From: Telopea speciosissima | Taxonomy: Eukaryota > Streptophyta > Magnoliopsida > Proteales > Proteaceae | Direction: 5' to 3' | DNA: 64,000 nt | NCBI RefSeq assembly: GCF_018873765.1 | Contig: NW_025317459.1 | Location: 30,384-94,383, forward strand | Shown: in pieces, positions 38,501-50,500 of the stretch | How positions within the stretch are numbered: the first letter of the stretch is position 1 | Layout: every line of letters starts with the position of its first letter | Position numbers and translations under genes: made by a program | Notes under the pieces: generated by a model | Seen by the model: the letters and a program-made list of their open reading frames with translations, nothing else | Database searches by the model: none | Told to the model about the DNA's origin: nothing

Positions 38501-41500
38501 GGTATGTCGTGTGACATAGTTCATCCCATGGTGGGGGGAGTTTAGGAAAGAATTGTTCCTTCCAATAATCAGATTTTGTTGGATCTAATAATTGAAAAAG
38601 GGACATGTATTTTTTAGAAAAAGCTTCAAATTCATTTAAATTATTAAGCTTAATCTTGGTGAGGTTGAAACTGACATCTTCTACAAGCTTGTCAGGGCAG
38701 GGGTGAATTTGCCAGAATTGTATCCGCAAATTTGCTCGTCCGAAGGGTTTTTGAGGGGTCGTGCTTTCAGGACACATCCCCAGTGTTCATTGCTAGCATC
38801 AGTCTCTAGGATTAAGAGATCACGAAGAGGGAAGTAAACCGAGGGACAAGATTTGGTAATCTCGGCCTGGATAGAGAGAACGGTCCGGGTGTCGATTCGT
38901 CCAAGAAAAGTCAACATCTTTTTTCAATTTTAATAAAAGACTTTGTTCTTTAGAAGAGAGGTCTTTTATGTAATTGCGTCCATAATTAAGAATTCCGAGG
39001 AATTGTTGGAGATGCTGTTTGTCTCGTAAGACAGAAGGGAAATCCTTGATTTTGATCAAGATGTGATCTTGGAGTTGGAGTCCATGATCGGTAAGGATAA
39101 GACCAAGAAATTCGATACGAGTTTTTTCGAGTTCGATTTTCGTGGGGGAGAGGATTATTCCATGCTTGAGGAATAAATCACTGATGACACGAAGGTGTTT
39201 CGTATGTTCAGTAGGGGAGTCGGAGAAGACAAGAATGTCGTCTATATACGCCACACAAAAAGAGAGAGAACCAAAGATGGAGTCAATCCAACGTTGGAAA
39301 ATCGAGGGGCGTACATAATCCGAAGGGCATAACCGTCCATTGGTAATGGCGATTAAAAGGATGGAGAAAGCTGTGAGAGGTTTGGAGTCCTCGGTGAGCT
39401 TAATCGCCGAGCTTGATTTTAAGTCAAACTTACTATAAATTTTAGCTAGTTTGGCACGATGGATGAGAACGTCTTTGCGAGGGATGAAGTATCCGTCGAA
39501 GACAATGTTCTGGTTTAAACGTTTATAGTTTATAACCATATGGGCTTTGCCACGTTTTATTTCCGCATGATTGCGAACCATAAAAGCAGGGCAAGAATGG
39601 GGACTTGTTGAAGGTTCAATAAGTCGGAGTGCCAATAATTCGGAAATTTGTTTATCAAATTCTTCTATATCGGCTTTGATGTAGAGGATGGGTTTAACTC
39701 GAATAATCGTATTTCGATTAGTGAGTTGGATGGAGCACCAACGGGGGCTTTTCTCCCAGTGAAGAAGGGGCTGGTCACTAAAATTAGAGGTTAATTTTTC
39801 GAGGAGCCAATGGGAGACGGCGGTGTGGACCGAACTAGGCCAATTAACGGAGGTAATCTGTTGAATTACCGAAGAAGAAATCCGTTGTGGGGTGAACGCT
39901 GAATCATCACAGACAGATTTGTGAGACAGCAGTAATGGAAGAGATACATCACCAGAAGGATGGTGAATTTGAATAGAATCAGAATGCAAGATGAATGGTA
40001 GGTAGTTCTGCATAAAGTTCGTACCAAGAATGAAATCACCATGCATGTTAGGAAAACAAGTAATTTTAGGAATCATAAATTGCTTGTTCTGGAGGAAGAT
40101 TGGGATATTGTGAGCGCGATACTCAAGGGTCGTTGTCGGACCTGAAACGCCACTAATATAAGTGGGCTGATCCAATTTTTCCCAAAGGTATCCAGGGATA
40201 GCAGTTGTTTTACAAATGCAGCCGGTAGCACCGGTATCCATCAGGACATCGAGAGTATAAGGTTTGAAATCAGGAAAATCAAAATGGCCCTTAACATAGG
40301 TGTAGTTTTTGGGATTTTGATTGGATTGGAAGAAAATATCGGTGTCAGTGGTGACGTAACGATGAAAGATATTTATGACAACAGTAGAATCGTTGTCAGA
40401 AAAATCTTTACGAAGAGGAGCTTTGAATGCTCGAGCAGAAGGAGGTATCCAATTCTGAGGATTGAGTCCAGGCACATTGCGAGGAACATAGGAGGAGGTA
40501 GAATGGCGAGAAGAAGAGCCAATCGAAGCATTAGATGAGCGGGTATGGCTGATCTGATCTAAGAGAAGGGGTACTAGCAGTCCGAGGTAAAGAGGGAGAG
40601 CGAGAGAGCGTCGTCGAAATAAAGATTATTTCCAGGCTTCGTAGTTCGAAGGTAGGAGGAGAAGGAGCGTGATATTTTGAGGGAGTGCGAGAATATCGGA
40701 AAGCATCCATTCTTGGGAAGTTGGATATCATGCCAATCGAGTAATCGAGGTTGGATCTCGTGTTCGAAAGGTTTTGGTTCGAAAAGTTCTACGAACCGTT
40801 TATCCGGAAGAGCGATAGTTTGGTAGAAGTAACATTGGTTAATTCATGCAAACATTTCCAGCTAACAGCGAGATTATGGCTGTCAGCTTTCATGCCGGTC
40901 CATTGGGTCTTAATTTGAAGAACCACTGAATCACAAAGATTGGGATCCTGGACGAAGAGGAAGAAGTTGGGTCGCAGTTTAAACCAAACTGAACCGTGAA
41001 TGAGGTTTGACTCAATTCCACCGATTAATGCATTAATTGGGTCGGTAAGGAATCATTTGTCAAAGACAGCAATGACAACAGGAGTGTCTATGCCTTGGCG
41101 AAAGAGCGCCGTGAGTTCAATCTGAATGAGACCAATGTGAATGTATCTCAAACGAGGATGTTTGGCTACTAATCGTTGGATTTGAGCCGGATTGAACAGG
41201 GAGATTTCAAGAGAAGCGTCATCGATGGGCGAGCGGTGGTATTGCCACAAGCTTGGTCAAAGAAACGCTGAACCGGAGGTTAAGCTTGGAAAGCTTATAA
41301 ACCTCGTCATGCTTAATAGACTTAAGCTTAGTGAAAAGATTAGGGTCAAAAGAGACATCTTCACGAAGGAGATTATTGAGAGAAACCGAGTCGTGTTCAA
41401 GTGAAGGAATCGGTTGGATTTCAATGGGAGTCGAATCGGTTGTAGACTCGTTTTCCATAAAGATGAAATCGGATGAGTCGTCATCGGAATCGGAGAAATC

Positions 41501-44500
41501 GGATTCAGAGAAGACTTCATAGAGAAGTTCTGTGGGGTCAGAAACGTCGGAGAAGAAAAGAATCTCGTAGTTACATTCGTTAAGGTAACGAATCATTTTA
41601 CGGGCATTCTTAGATTTGTTAGGGCATTCATTGGCAAAATGGCCCTTTTCATGACAGAGGTAACAGGTACATTGAGATTTGTCCTTTTTACCAGTGTAAG
41701 GGGTGCGTTTGGAAACAAAGCGTTTATTGGCAAAACGTTTGTTCTTAGAAGAAAAGTCTTTTGAAGGGAAGTCTTTTTTATGGAATTTCTTCTAATGATA
41801 CCTTTTTTTCTTTGAACGAAAAGGAAAGGGATTTGAAGACTTAGACTTAGGTTTCGAAAAATGAGATGGCTTGGTACCAAACTCAAATTCATTTTGAAGG
41901 AGATCCTTGCAGAGGCCAGGGGATACCTTCTGTTTTAACTGTTTGTCACCGACTGACCAAAAGATGAAGGCGGAATATTTGCAGCTGATTGTTGTTGTAC
42001 AATCTGGGAATAGCTGGCTGGGGTCATATTCCACAAATAAAAAGGATCCTGACTGTCCTGTTCTTTACTATTCCCGGGGAGGAAATAGGGACTAAATGGC
42101 TGAGAAGGGGAAGGAGAGAATTCCGCTGTTGTGGCAGGAACTCGAATGTAACCAGGGGTAGTCCATTGGGTAGGTACCAATTTACATACAGAGGTTTTCG
42201 ATCCTTAGAGAAGGTATCGAAATGGAGATAGAAGAGAAAAGGAGAAGATCGGGAGAGGGGCGAGAGGCGGAGCTCGAGAGTCATGGAATCGACCCTCGCT
42301 TCTCCTCAAGAAATGAGCGCCTTATATGTAGGGAGAGGTCGGCCACGGATTCCAAAATTTTGTTTCACCCGAACAAGAATCGCCGACGCCAGGCCGACGT
42401 AGGGCGGCCGGGTACTATTCAAGACCGCTTCATGGGTCCGATGACGCCATGGGCGGCGAGGGGCGGCGGCAATCTGCTCATGGCTGGGACCATGTCGATG
42501 TCGTGGATGACGTTAGTCGGATCCGAGGTTGACATCTCGAATCGCTATTCGCGGGTTGAAGAAGGCGTCTGCCGCGCTTCTTCGGGCGGCTTCTTCGCCT
42601 TCGAGCGTCGCTAAAGTTTCGCCGCTTCAGCGGCATCAGCTAAAGAGCGCCAGTGGATGTCGAGTGACGGAGAGAACGCCCTGGGAGCTGGTCGATCGCT
42701 TGAAACGATCGTTGGCAAGAACTTCATCGTGATTTCATAATCCATCATGAACTGAGTGACGAAGAGTCGGCGTCCATCAGAGACAATGTAACGGTATCTT
42801 GGACAGCCGTTAGGGTGTGTGAGTCCAAGAGCCTCGTTGTGTAAGGCGACTAAGGATGTTGCACAGAGATCTTCAGCATGAATCTGGAGGTTTGCAATAT
42901 TCAAGGCTTCGTCTTCATTTGTAACAAGGGAAGGCTCTGCTAAGGAGTAGCGGAGGCGGGCGAAGATGCCGAGTCGGTAGGGCTGGAAGAAGCGTCTCGT
43001 TCACGCGCCGACAGTGCCGCGAGATGGTGAATTCAAGTCCACCGAGAATCTCAATTGGCGGCACGGGAGATCGTGGTTACGATCATCATGGGCAATTGGT
43101 CGAGCTATTCCCGAGATTGTACAACAACAATCAGCGCAAATATTCCGCCTTCATCTTTTGGTCATCGGTGACAAACACCGCGATTTCTTTCTTCACGATG
43201 GCATACCTACCAAGTGGTACCATCGTTGAACACCTTGTGGAAGACGCAGGTTCCGGCGAGAAAAGCCGTTTGCATCGCTTCTCTTCGCCTTCTCAAAGGC
43301 TCTTGGTATTTTCTATTCCAAGCAGCTCACCCTTCGAACTATTGTACTCGACTAATTAGACAAACCGATTGGGACGATGTTACTTCCCCGAGAAAGTACA
43401 CAATTTTCTTGATTGCAGTGTGTTGAAGATCATTTAAAAGATGCTCTCTTCCATAAAACATATAAAATCTGTTTATATTTAAAAGCTAAAGAAATTCTCT
43501 CCCGGGAAATATTTCCAATGATACAACGTCATTGCGAAAAAGAACAATACCAGCGCTATAAAAATTTTATGCTGGAATTTCCCAAAATTATTATCCGAAC
43601 TGAACACCCCAACCAGTTCAAACTTATCTTCTACCCTAGCTCCGAACCTTGGAGTATTGCTGCTGTTGAATGGGGACTAGTAGGCCAACTGGTCTTCTCT
43701 AGTGATAATACTGCTGTCCTGTTCTTTACTATTCCCGGGGAGGAAATAGGGACTAAATGGCTGAGAAGGGGAAGGAGAGAATTCCGCTGTTGTGGCAGGA
43801 ACTCGAATGTAACCAGGGGTAGTCCATTGGGTAGGTACTGCCGCTGTTACTTGGGGTTCTCTAATGAGAATACCACCTCGGGGGGTAGGGAGTAAGCCAA
43901 GAGAAGAGGCTTTTTTCTTGCTCTTGCGATGTGGTGTCGCGTGAGCTTTACCTTTGCCTTTATCAGGCAAATGCCGAGGATTCATGATGGTGGCCTGCTA
44001 AGATAATCAGCCAAAAAATTGTCAGTACCTTTAACATGTACAATTTCATACTGATATTGATTAATAAGATTGGCCCAATTAATTCGGCGAGAATTAGTTT
44101 CTTTGATTTTGGTTTTAAGAAAATCACGAACAGCTTGATTATCAGTTCGAATAAGAAACTTCTCAGGTAAAAGATAAATTCTAAACCGTTGAATGGCATT
44201 TACAATGGCAAGAATCTCCTAATGTTTATTTAAGTTGTTTTGTTTGAATTATGTGTGTTCTAATACTAAAGATTGTGTCGAATAGGCCATATCAGTGTAT
44301 ATAAACAGCATAGATTACCAACCTAGGGTCCAAAGTTTGGGTGTGATTTTAAAAAAATCTAAGTGTTCCACTTTAGAGGGTCTAAAATAGGTTGTCCTAC
44401 AAGTTTCATGATCTAATTTGGTCATATGGCCACCGAAACCCAAGTTCAAAATTAAAATTAAAATTAAAAAAAAAAAAAGAAAAGAAAAGTTTAGGCCAAA

Positions 44501-47500
44501 ATTTCGGTTTTGATTGAAACATTTCAGTTTCAGGTTCGACCAAAACCATGCCCAAGACCTAAACCTCGAACCTTGTACTTGATTCAAGTCTGATTTCCTT
44601 TTCTCAAGTGTGATTGGGTCTTCCCTTCTTTATCATTCATTCTTCTTTTATTACTTCTTCTATTCTACCATTTTCTCTTATATTTCTTCTCCATCCAAGT
44701 TGATGTGAGCACCCTGCAATTTTTCCTCTTCTTTTCTACTGCTAGCAGTCATATAGGAACTGAGTTGAGTGACTCACCGAGCCATCATACAAAGTGGGTT
44801 TGCCCTGAGATAGGGTGACCTAAACCCTAGGTGCTTGTTCCTAAAAATAGTTTCAGCTGTGAGAAATTCACCTGCAACCAGAACACAGTTCTATCTTATT
44901 TTACCGCCAAGTCAAGTTTCAGCAGATTTCCTTTGAATTTAAAGTTTCTGGATCCTTCAATTGCTTGCTGAAATCAACAGGTCTTCAACATTTTGACCTC
45001 CCCCCTAAAGTTTTAGCCTGATCAGAACCCTCCTTGATTAGTTCGACCACTTGAGTCTATCCTAGTTTACCATCCTGCTCTCAGTCAAGAGGTTGGAGAA
45101 AACTTCCCAAGATATGTAATAAACCCTATTATCTATATTTATAACTAAGCCCCTTTAATCCTTACTTTATTTCCATTCATTCCCCTCCCTTGATTGTTAT
45201 TTCCGGAAACACCACCACTTAAATACTTGATTCCAATTAAACCGTGTTCTGTTTCTCTTTACTTGTTGGTCTTAGCTTCAGCATATTTGTACTTTTGCCA
45301 CAAAACTCTTTAATTGAGTTACTTACTATTCCTGTGGGTCCATTGCGATCCCAAAGCAGGGTTTTGTGACCCGGGATTGCAATACTTAGCTCAATCAACG
45401 AAGATTTGACATACCACATTCACGCAACTATCCCGGTCCACCATAGTTGTCAAGGCATCCCGACGCCTTGGTCACCTAGGCAGGCGCCATGATCGCCTTG
45501 CATCCAGGCCCCTTCCAATGCGTTGGGTTACCTAAACGCCATGACAACTATGCTGTCCACAGTACCTCAACAGTTAGGTCCACTATTCATGCATGTGCAG
45601 AAGATACAATGTTGCCTCCAATCATCCCCTTTGGTTTTAGCCAACAGAATTCTGCTCACCACCTAAACTCCATAGGTTTCTTCTTCCTCATCATCATCAT
45701 AATCATACCCTCGTTCTTTGTTTGGAGGATAGCCATCATGTTCTTCAATTGTATCATCATCTTAGTCTTCCTCTTCAGAGGACAAATCTTAGCAGTGTAC
45801 CCAATCTTATGACAATAGTAGCATTCAGTGTCGTTGCTACTGTCCATAAGTGACTTGCTCTTGGCCTAATACCAAAACATGCAAACCAGTATGATGCAGT
45901 TCAGTCCTGAGAGAAGAGGCAAAACAGTGCCTGTGTATGGCTGCTTATTTGCATAATTCGAGAACTCGCGAGATCTCGGCGAGTTTCTCAGTTTTTTGAG
46001 AAACCGAGACGAATACGAGTTGAAAAAGTGCAACAACTAGATCGAGATCTCGACCCAAACTCCTTTATATGAGTGCCAGATCTCGAGATCTTGCTGGATA
46101 CAGACACCTATCTATGCAAACCTTGGTATATAGACACGTATTTATGCCAGGAACCAAGATAGACACTTATTTATGCCTAGTATCATTTAAGTAAAAGTTT
46201 ACTTAAGATATTATTCATAAATAAGCAAATATCCCCCTATTTGAATCCAATAAAAATAGTTGAAAAATCAAATTCCAAAAGGAAAAAAAGTCAACCCCCT
46301 AGTTCAAGAACAAAAACTGGATTTACGACGGTAGGTTCAATTTTCAACTTTCTAATGCTAGGGTTTTTCTCAAATCTAAAAATTCTATAAGTCTTAATAT
46401 AGTAAAACATTGTTAAAAACCAAAAGTGCGGTAAAATATTCATTTGTTTTGATGTCCAAAAAAATATTTTCATTCAGAGTGATTTTGACAGCATTTGCGC
46501 ACACCAAATTAAGCTTGACCGGTACATAACTCTTTCAATATAAATCAGATTTAAGCAATCTTGGATTTATTGGAAAGCTTTGAGAAAAACACCAGCATTA
46601 GAAAGTTAAAAATTGCACCTACTGCCGAAAATCCAGTTTTTGTTCTTGAACTAGGGGGTTGACTTTTTTTCCTTTTGGAATTTGATTTTTTAATTATTTT
46701 TATTGGATTCAAATAGGGGGGTATTTGCTTATTTATGAATAATATCTTAAGTAAATCATTTACTTAAATGATATTAGGCATAAATAAATGTGTTTGTCCT
46801 GTGTCTGTCCTGGTTTCTAGCATAAGTAAGTGTATGTCCTGCATTCCCACTAAGTGAAACTCCTATTTGGACTTTGTTTTTGCAAAATCTGATAGTGCCA
46901 TTGTGTTTAAATGGCCTAAAATAGACTGAATACCAAGTTTCAAATCCAAACTAGATCTAAAACCCACCGAGTTGAGGCTTCGAGTTGGAAAAAAAAATGC
47001 ACCAACTCGGCGAGATCTCAACTCGACTCGGTTTTTACAAGGGTCGAGTTGGTACCGAGTTCCGAGTTGTAGTACCTTGCTTATTTGAGATCTTCAAGAA
47101 GATACTGATGTTGATCAGCCTACTTCCTTAGAATATGTGATCCTATTGGAAGATCTTTGTTTGCTACTGGAATATTCTGTGGAGTCTAAAATAGCAAGTT
47201 TCTATTTTGTTTAGTAGTTGTTTAGTTCAAATTTAGTAGTTCCTTTGTTAGCAAACATGCTACTTAGTAGTTGCTATTTTGGGACATTCTATTTTGTAGA
47301 GATTTCCTAAACTCCATTGTTTCTTAGATGTTTAGGAATTTCTATATTTTCATTGTTGCTTAGTGGTAAAGGATCTCTCACTATGGAGTTTCCTATTTGG
47401 TTGTAATGATAACAGCTTATAAATATAAAGGGGACAACAGCCTCCCACGATTTGGATGTTTTAGACTGTTATGTTCTTGTGAGAGTGTGCACTGTGGTGA

Positions 47501-50500
47501 ATCAGTGACAGCCAAGGGGGTGAAGCTTTGCAATGAGGATGGTGAAGGCCAACCGCAGCCTTTGGTGGTGAAGTTGAGCCATATCTTCTTCTTCTTTTTT
47601 CCTTTTCTTTTCTCTTTCTTCCATTATTGTTCTGCAGGTATTCCAGCAACTTTTTTCCTCTATCGTGGACCGTTATTGAGTGAACTCTAAACTTATTTTG
47701 TGTCTTAATAATCCTTTGGTGTTGCCAAAGGTCTGTGACAGAAGTATTTTACAGTATACATGTCTGAGGTTCATGTCACTGTTCTCCGAGTATCTAACCA
47801 GCAGATTTGGCTGAGTTTTGATTATATTATTCGTTACTCAATCTACTCCACTCGACCCAAGTTTGATGTCCATCAGATTGCTAGATTATGAGTTATTCTC
47901 TCCTTACTACTTTCTGCTTTATCACTACTTTCTATTTTCCCATGTGTGTTCTTCTAATCTAACCATTTGTTCTCTTTGATATTTTAACCACATATTCACC
48001 CCATTAGGACCTCTAGTATATGCTAGTTTAAGCCTCATCGAATTTTGTAGTTTGCAAAATCTAATCACATTAAGTTTCTATCCTATTTCTCAGTTTTTAG
48101 GTTCACTGAGAATATGGTTTCTATAGGTTTGCTAGTGTTTGTTTATTTCAGCCTAGCTTACCTCATCGATCTCTAAGTGCTCCCCCCCACCCCTCCCAAA
48201 AAAAGTAGAAACTAGTTCACAGCATGTATCTTGAAACAACAAATTAAGGAGAAACATTACAACATAATACAATTATTCTCAAAATGGTACCAAACTCTGA
48301 TCGATTACCTTATTCTATCAACAGACTCAACCTGCAAAGTTTGAGCTAAATCTGATAACAGATTTAGAAGTTTCATAAAAGTCCTAGTGCTACTAGGATT
48401 TCAGGTAGTAGGTCTAGAACTCTTAGAACTGATCAGAAGTTTGTAGAACTAAGAACAGAACTTCAGATAATGGACTAACAGGAACTTAACTCTCAGATTA
48501 TAGCAAAATCCGAACAGTACTTTATGAGATATTGCAAGTTTATATTAAAATCAGAACGGTACTTTACGAGAGATTGTAAGTAGAAAATCTGAACTAAAAA
48601 AACACGGGTGTTGCAGGGTGAACAACAGATAGAAATCTGATGGTGAAAAACTGATGGAACTCTGATGGATGAAAGAAGAACAAAACTGACTCTGAACTAA
48701 GAAACAGGGGTGTTGCAGGGTGAAAAACTGATAAAAATCTGATGGAGAAAAACTAACAGACAGAAAGATAGGATAGAGGCTTAGAATCCACCTAAGCCCC
48801 ACTTGGAATTTGCCAAGCACACTACTGAATCCACATTACCAACCACTAAATCCACAACAGTAAAATTTCAGAAAAACTGAAAGATATATATTTCATAAAT
48901 CCATCTCTAGGCCATAGGTCACTACAGCTCTACATTGAATTCAAAAACTGATTCTCTAACACTCCTAAACAGATTTAGAATTCAAACTAGCACTTGGAAA
49001 AGTCAAAACAGACTAGTATTTGACACACTTGCTCAAACTAGAACTCCAAAAAACAGAACATACACAGAGAATGTAACCTGGATTCAAAATCTAATAATTC
49101 TAGGACGTGCCTTAACTAACTTCTAACATTAAAAAAATAATTAATAATACTTGACTAATCTCGTAGTCCTAAGTTCTATCAATACTTTAGGGCCATTACA
49201 AATGGCCTATTATAGTGAAAACCCAACCTGTATAGAACCCAACCCAAGGCTTATTCCACTAAAATATGCCCCGCCCACTATTCTGATTTATATGCATCAG
49301 TTCTCTTCAAACTACAATATTTAGTTCAAGGCTAAGACTGGTATGGAATAGAAATGTAGTACTCCAAGTGAGTTACCTAATCGTTCATCTCATTCATTCC
49401 ATATGATCACATTTTATATAAATTCTAAGACCAGGTTCAAAATTAGAACATTCCTACCTAGACTAAGACACCCAGATATGGATGCTCATACCAATGGATG
49501 GAAGAAATGAAGAAATCAAAGTACAACCAAGCATTTCTTGAAATCCAAGAGAGAGCTCTATAATGGAATGGGTAGCATACTTCATATGTTGATAACATGT
49601 GATCAATTTTGCATTACTAAATGGAATATCACCTTCTCCATAACACACAAAATTTCAATAAATTCACAATATGGGAAGAATATCCATCCCCCCCCCCCTC
49701 CGCGGCCAGGGGTGGTTAGGACAGGAACAGGCTGGAGATGCATGTTTACAGTATTAATAGAAAGCCACTTATGTGCATACGCTTTTACAGCATTACAAAT
49801 AAAAACTGTATAAATGTTGGGAAATCAGAAGATAACCACTAATGAAATATGCTACTCTTGCAATTAACGCAGACAACACGGTACATATCAGTCAACTAAC
49901 ACATATTGAGGCCATCTAAAGAACCTTGAACTCTACATATCAGTCAAACAAAAGCAATTAATAGAATTTGGAAGGGTTTCAGCAAAATAAACCTATTTCT
50001 AGATTCATGAAATGGTGTCCTCTCAAATGCAAAACACTCATAATTTAAGGGACAGTAGAAAACAAAAGAAAGGAAGAATCTGTATTTTAGTTTTCGAAGT
50101 TCACAGTTCAATTCTATCAGAAAGAAAAAGAAATCCAAATACATGTAATTTTCACCACCAACGGGCACTGCAATCATCAAAAGACGCATAAATTCAACAG
50201 AATGCAATTAAAAGCCACTAGTAAATTCTTCAAATACAACTAAACACGGTGCCCATCAAATTCAAATAGGATATGAGTTAGAGTACCATTGGTTCCATAA
50301 AATTCTAACTAGTCAATTATAATTTCCACAGAAAAAGTTAACCATCGAAGAACTATGTAAATATAGAGTTAGCTCCAAAGCCAGAAATCAGCAGCATGCA
50401 CTAAGATAATTCAAAGAATCCAAATTTTCTGACAGCTTATAATATGAATTTAGAAATGAAAAAATTACCCAATTTTTTCATTATGCAACAAGATGAAATC

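Larger units (their letters stand above)
38337..44230 (-). mobile_element. Endogenous pararetrovirus (Caulimoviridae), scrambled
   Basis: Holds caulimovirid movement-protein, coat-protein, aspartic protease, RT and RNase H segments, mostly on the minus strand. The layout resembles petuvirus/florendovirus-type endogenous sequences. The order does not match one linear genome: RNase H is split between 38760-38917 and 43990-44222, the coat region is split between 38337-38700 and 41257-42034, and a piece at 43413-43713 is inverted. Many stops and frameshifts are present, so it is a fossil integrate, not a functional virus. It lies inside gypsy element B. Confidence 0.8.
35910..45384 (+). mobile_element. 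Ty3/gypsy element B, plus strand, with pararetrovirus DNA inside
   Basis: A 5' LTR (35910-37041), a tRNA-Met-type primer-binding site (37044-37055), a gag remnant (37080-37510) and a truncated 3' LTR (44582-45384) are in direct order. The flanks carry CTTAG at 35905-35909 and 45385-45389. Removing B reunites the gag and protease of element A, which supports these edges. Most of the B internal region is replaced by caulimovirid sequence. Confidence 0.72.
33789..49296 (-). mobile_element. Ty3/gypsy element A, minus strand, hosting element B
   Basis: Two related direct copies of an LTR lie at 33789-34727 (3' LTR) and 45880-49296 (5' LTR, interrupted). Next to the 5' LTR on the minus strand is a primer-binding site (TGGTATTAGGCC, 45874-45863), then a gag zinc knuckle (45847-45656). 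The coding text then jumps over element B (35910-45384) and resumes at 35904 with a protease-type segment, so the interruption is a later insertion. No target duplication matches at the outer ends (CTGAA against TCAGT), so an edge may be misplaced or recombined. Confidence 0.68.
45880..49296 (-). repeat. 5' LTR of element A, twice interrupted
   Basis: The part 48205-49296 is homologous to 33810-34727, including CCTAGTGCTACTAGGATTTC, TAGTAGGTCTAGAAC and TAATTCTAGGAC. The other end, ending TACTGGTTTGCA on the minus strand, is at 45880. In between lie a foldback element (45952-47077) and unassigned, LTR-like sequence (47088-48204). Confidence 0.62.

Noticed and set aside
33784..49301. Target duplication for gypsy element A
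   Set aside because: CTGAA and TCAGT do not match; not claimed.
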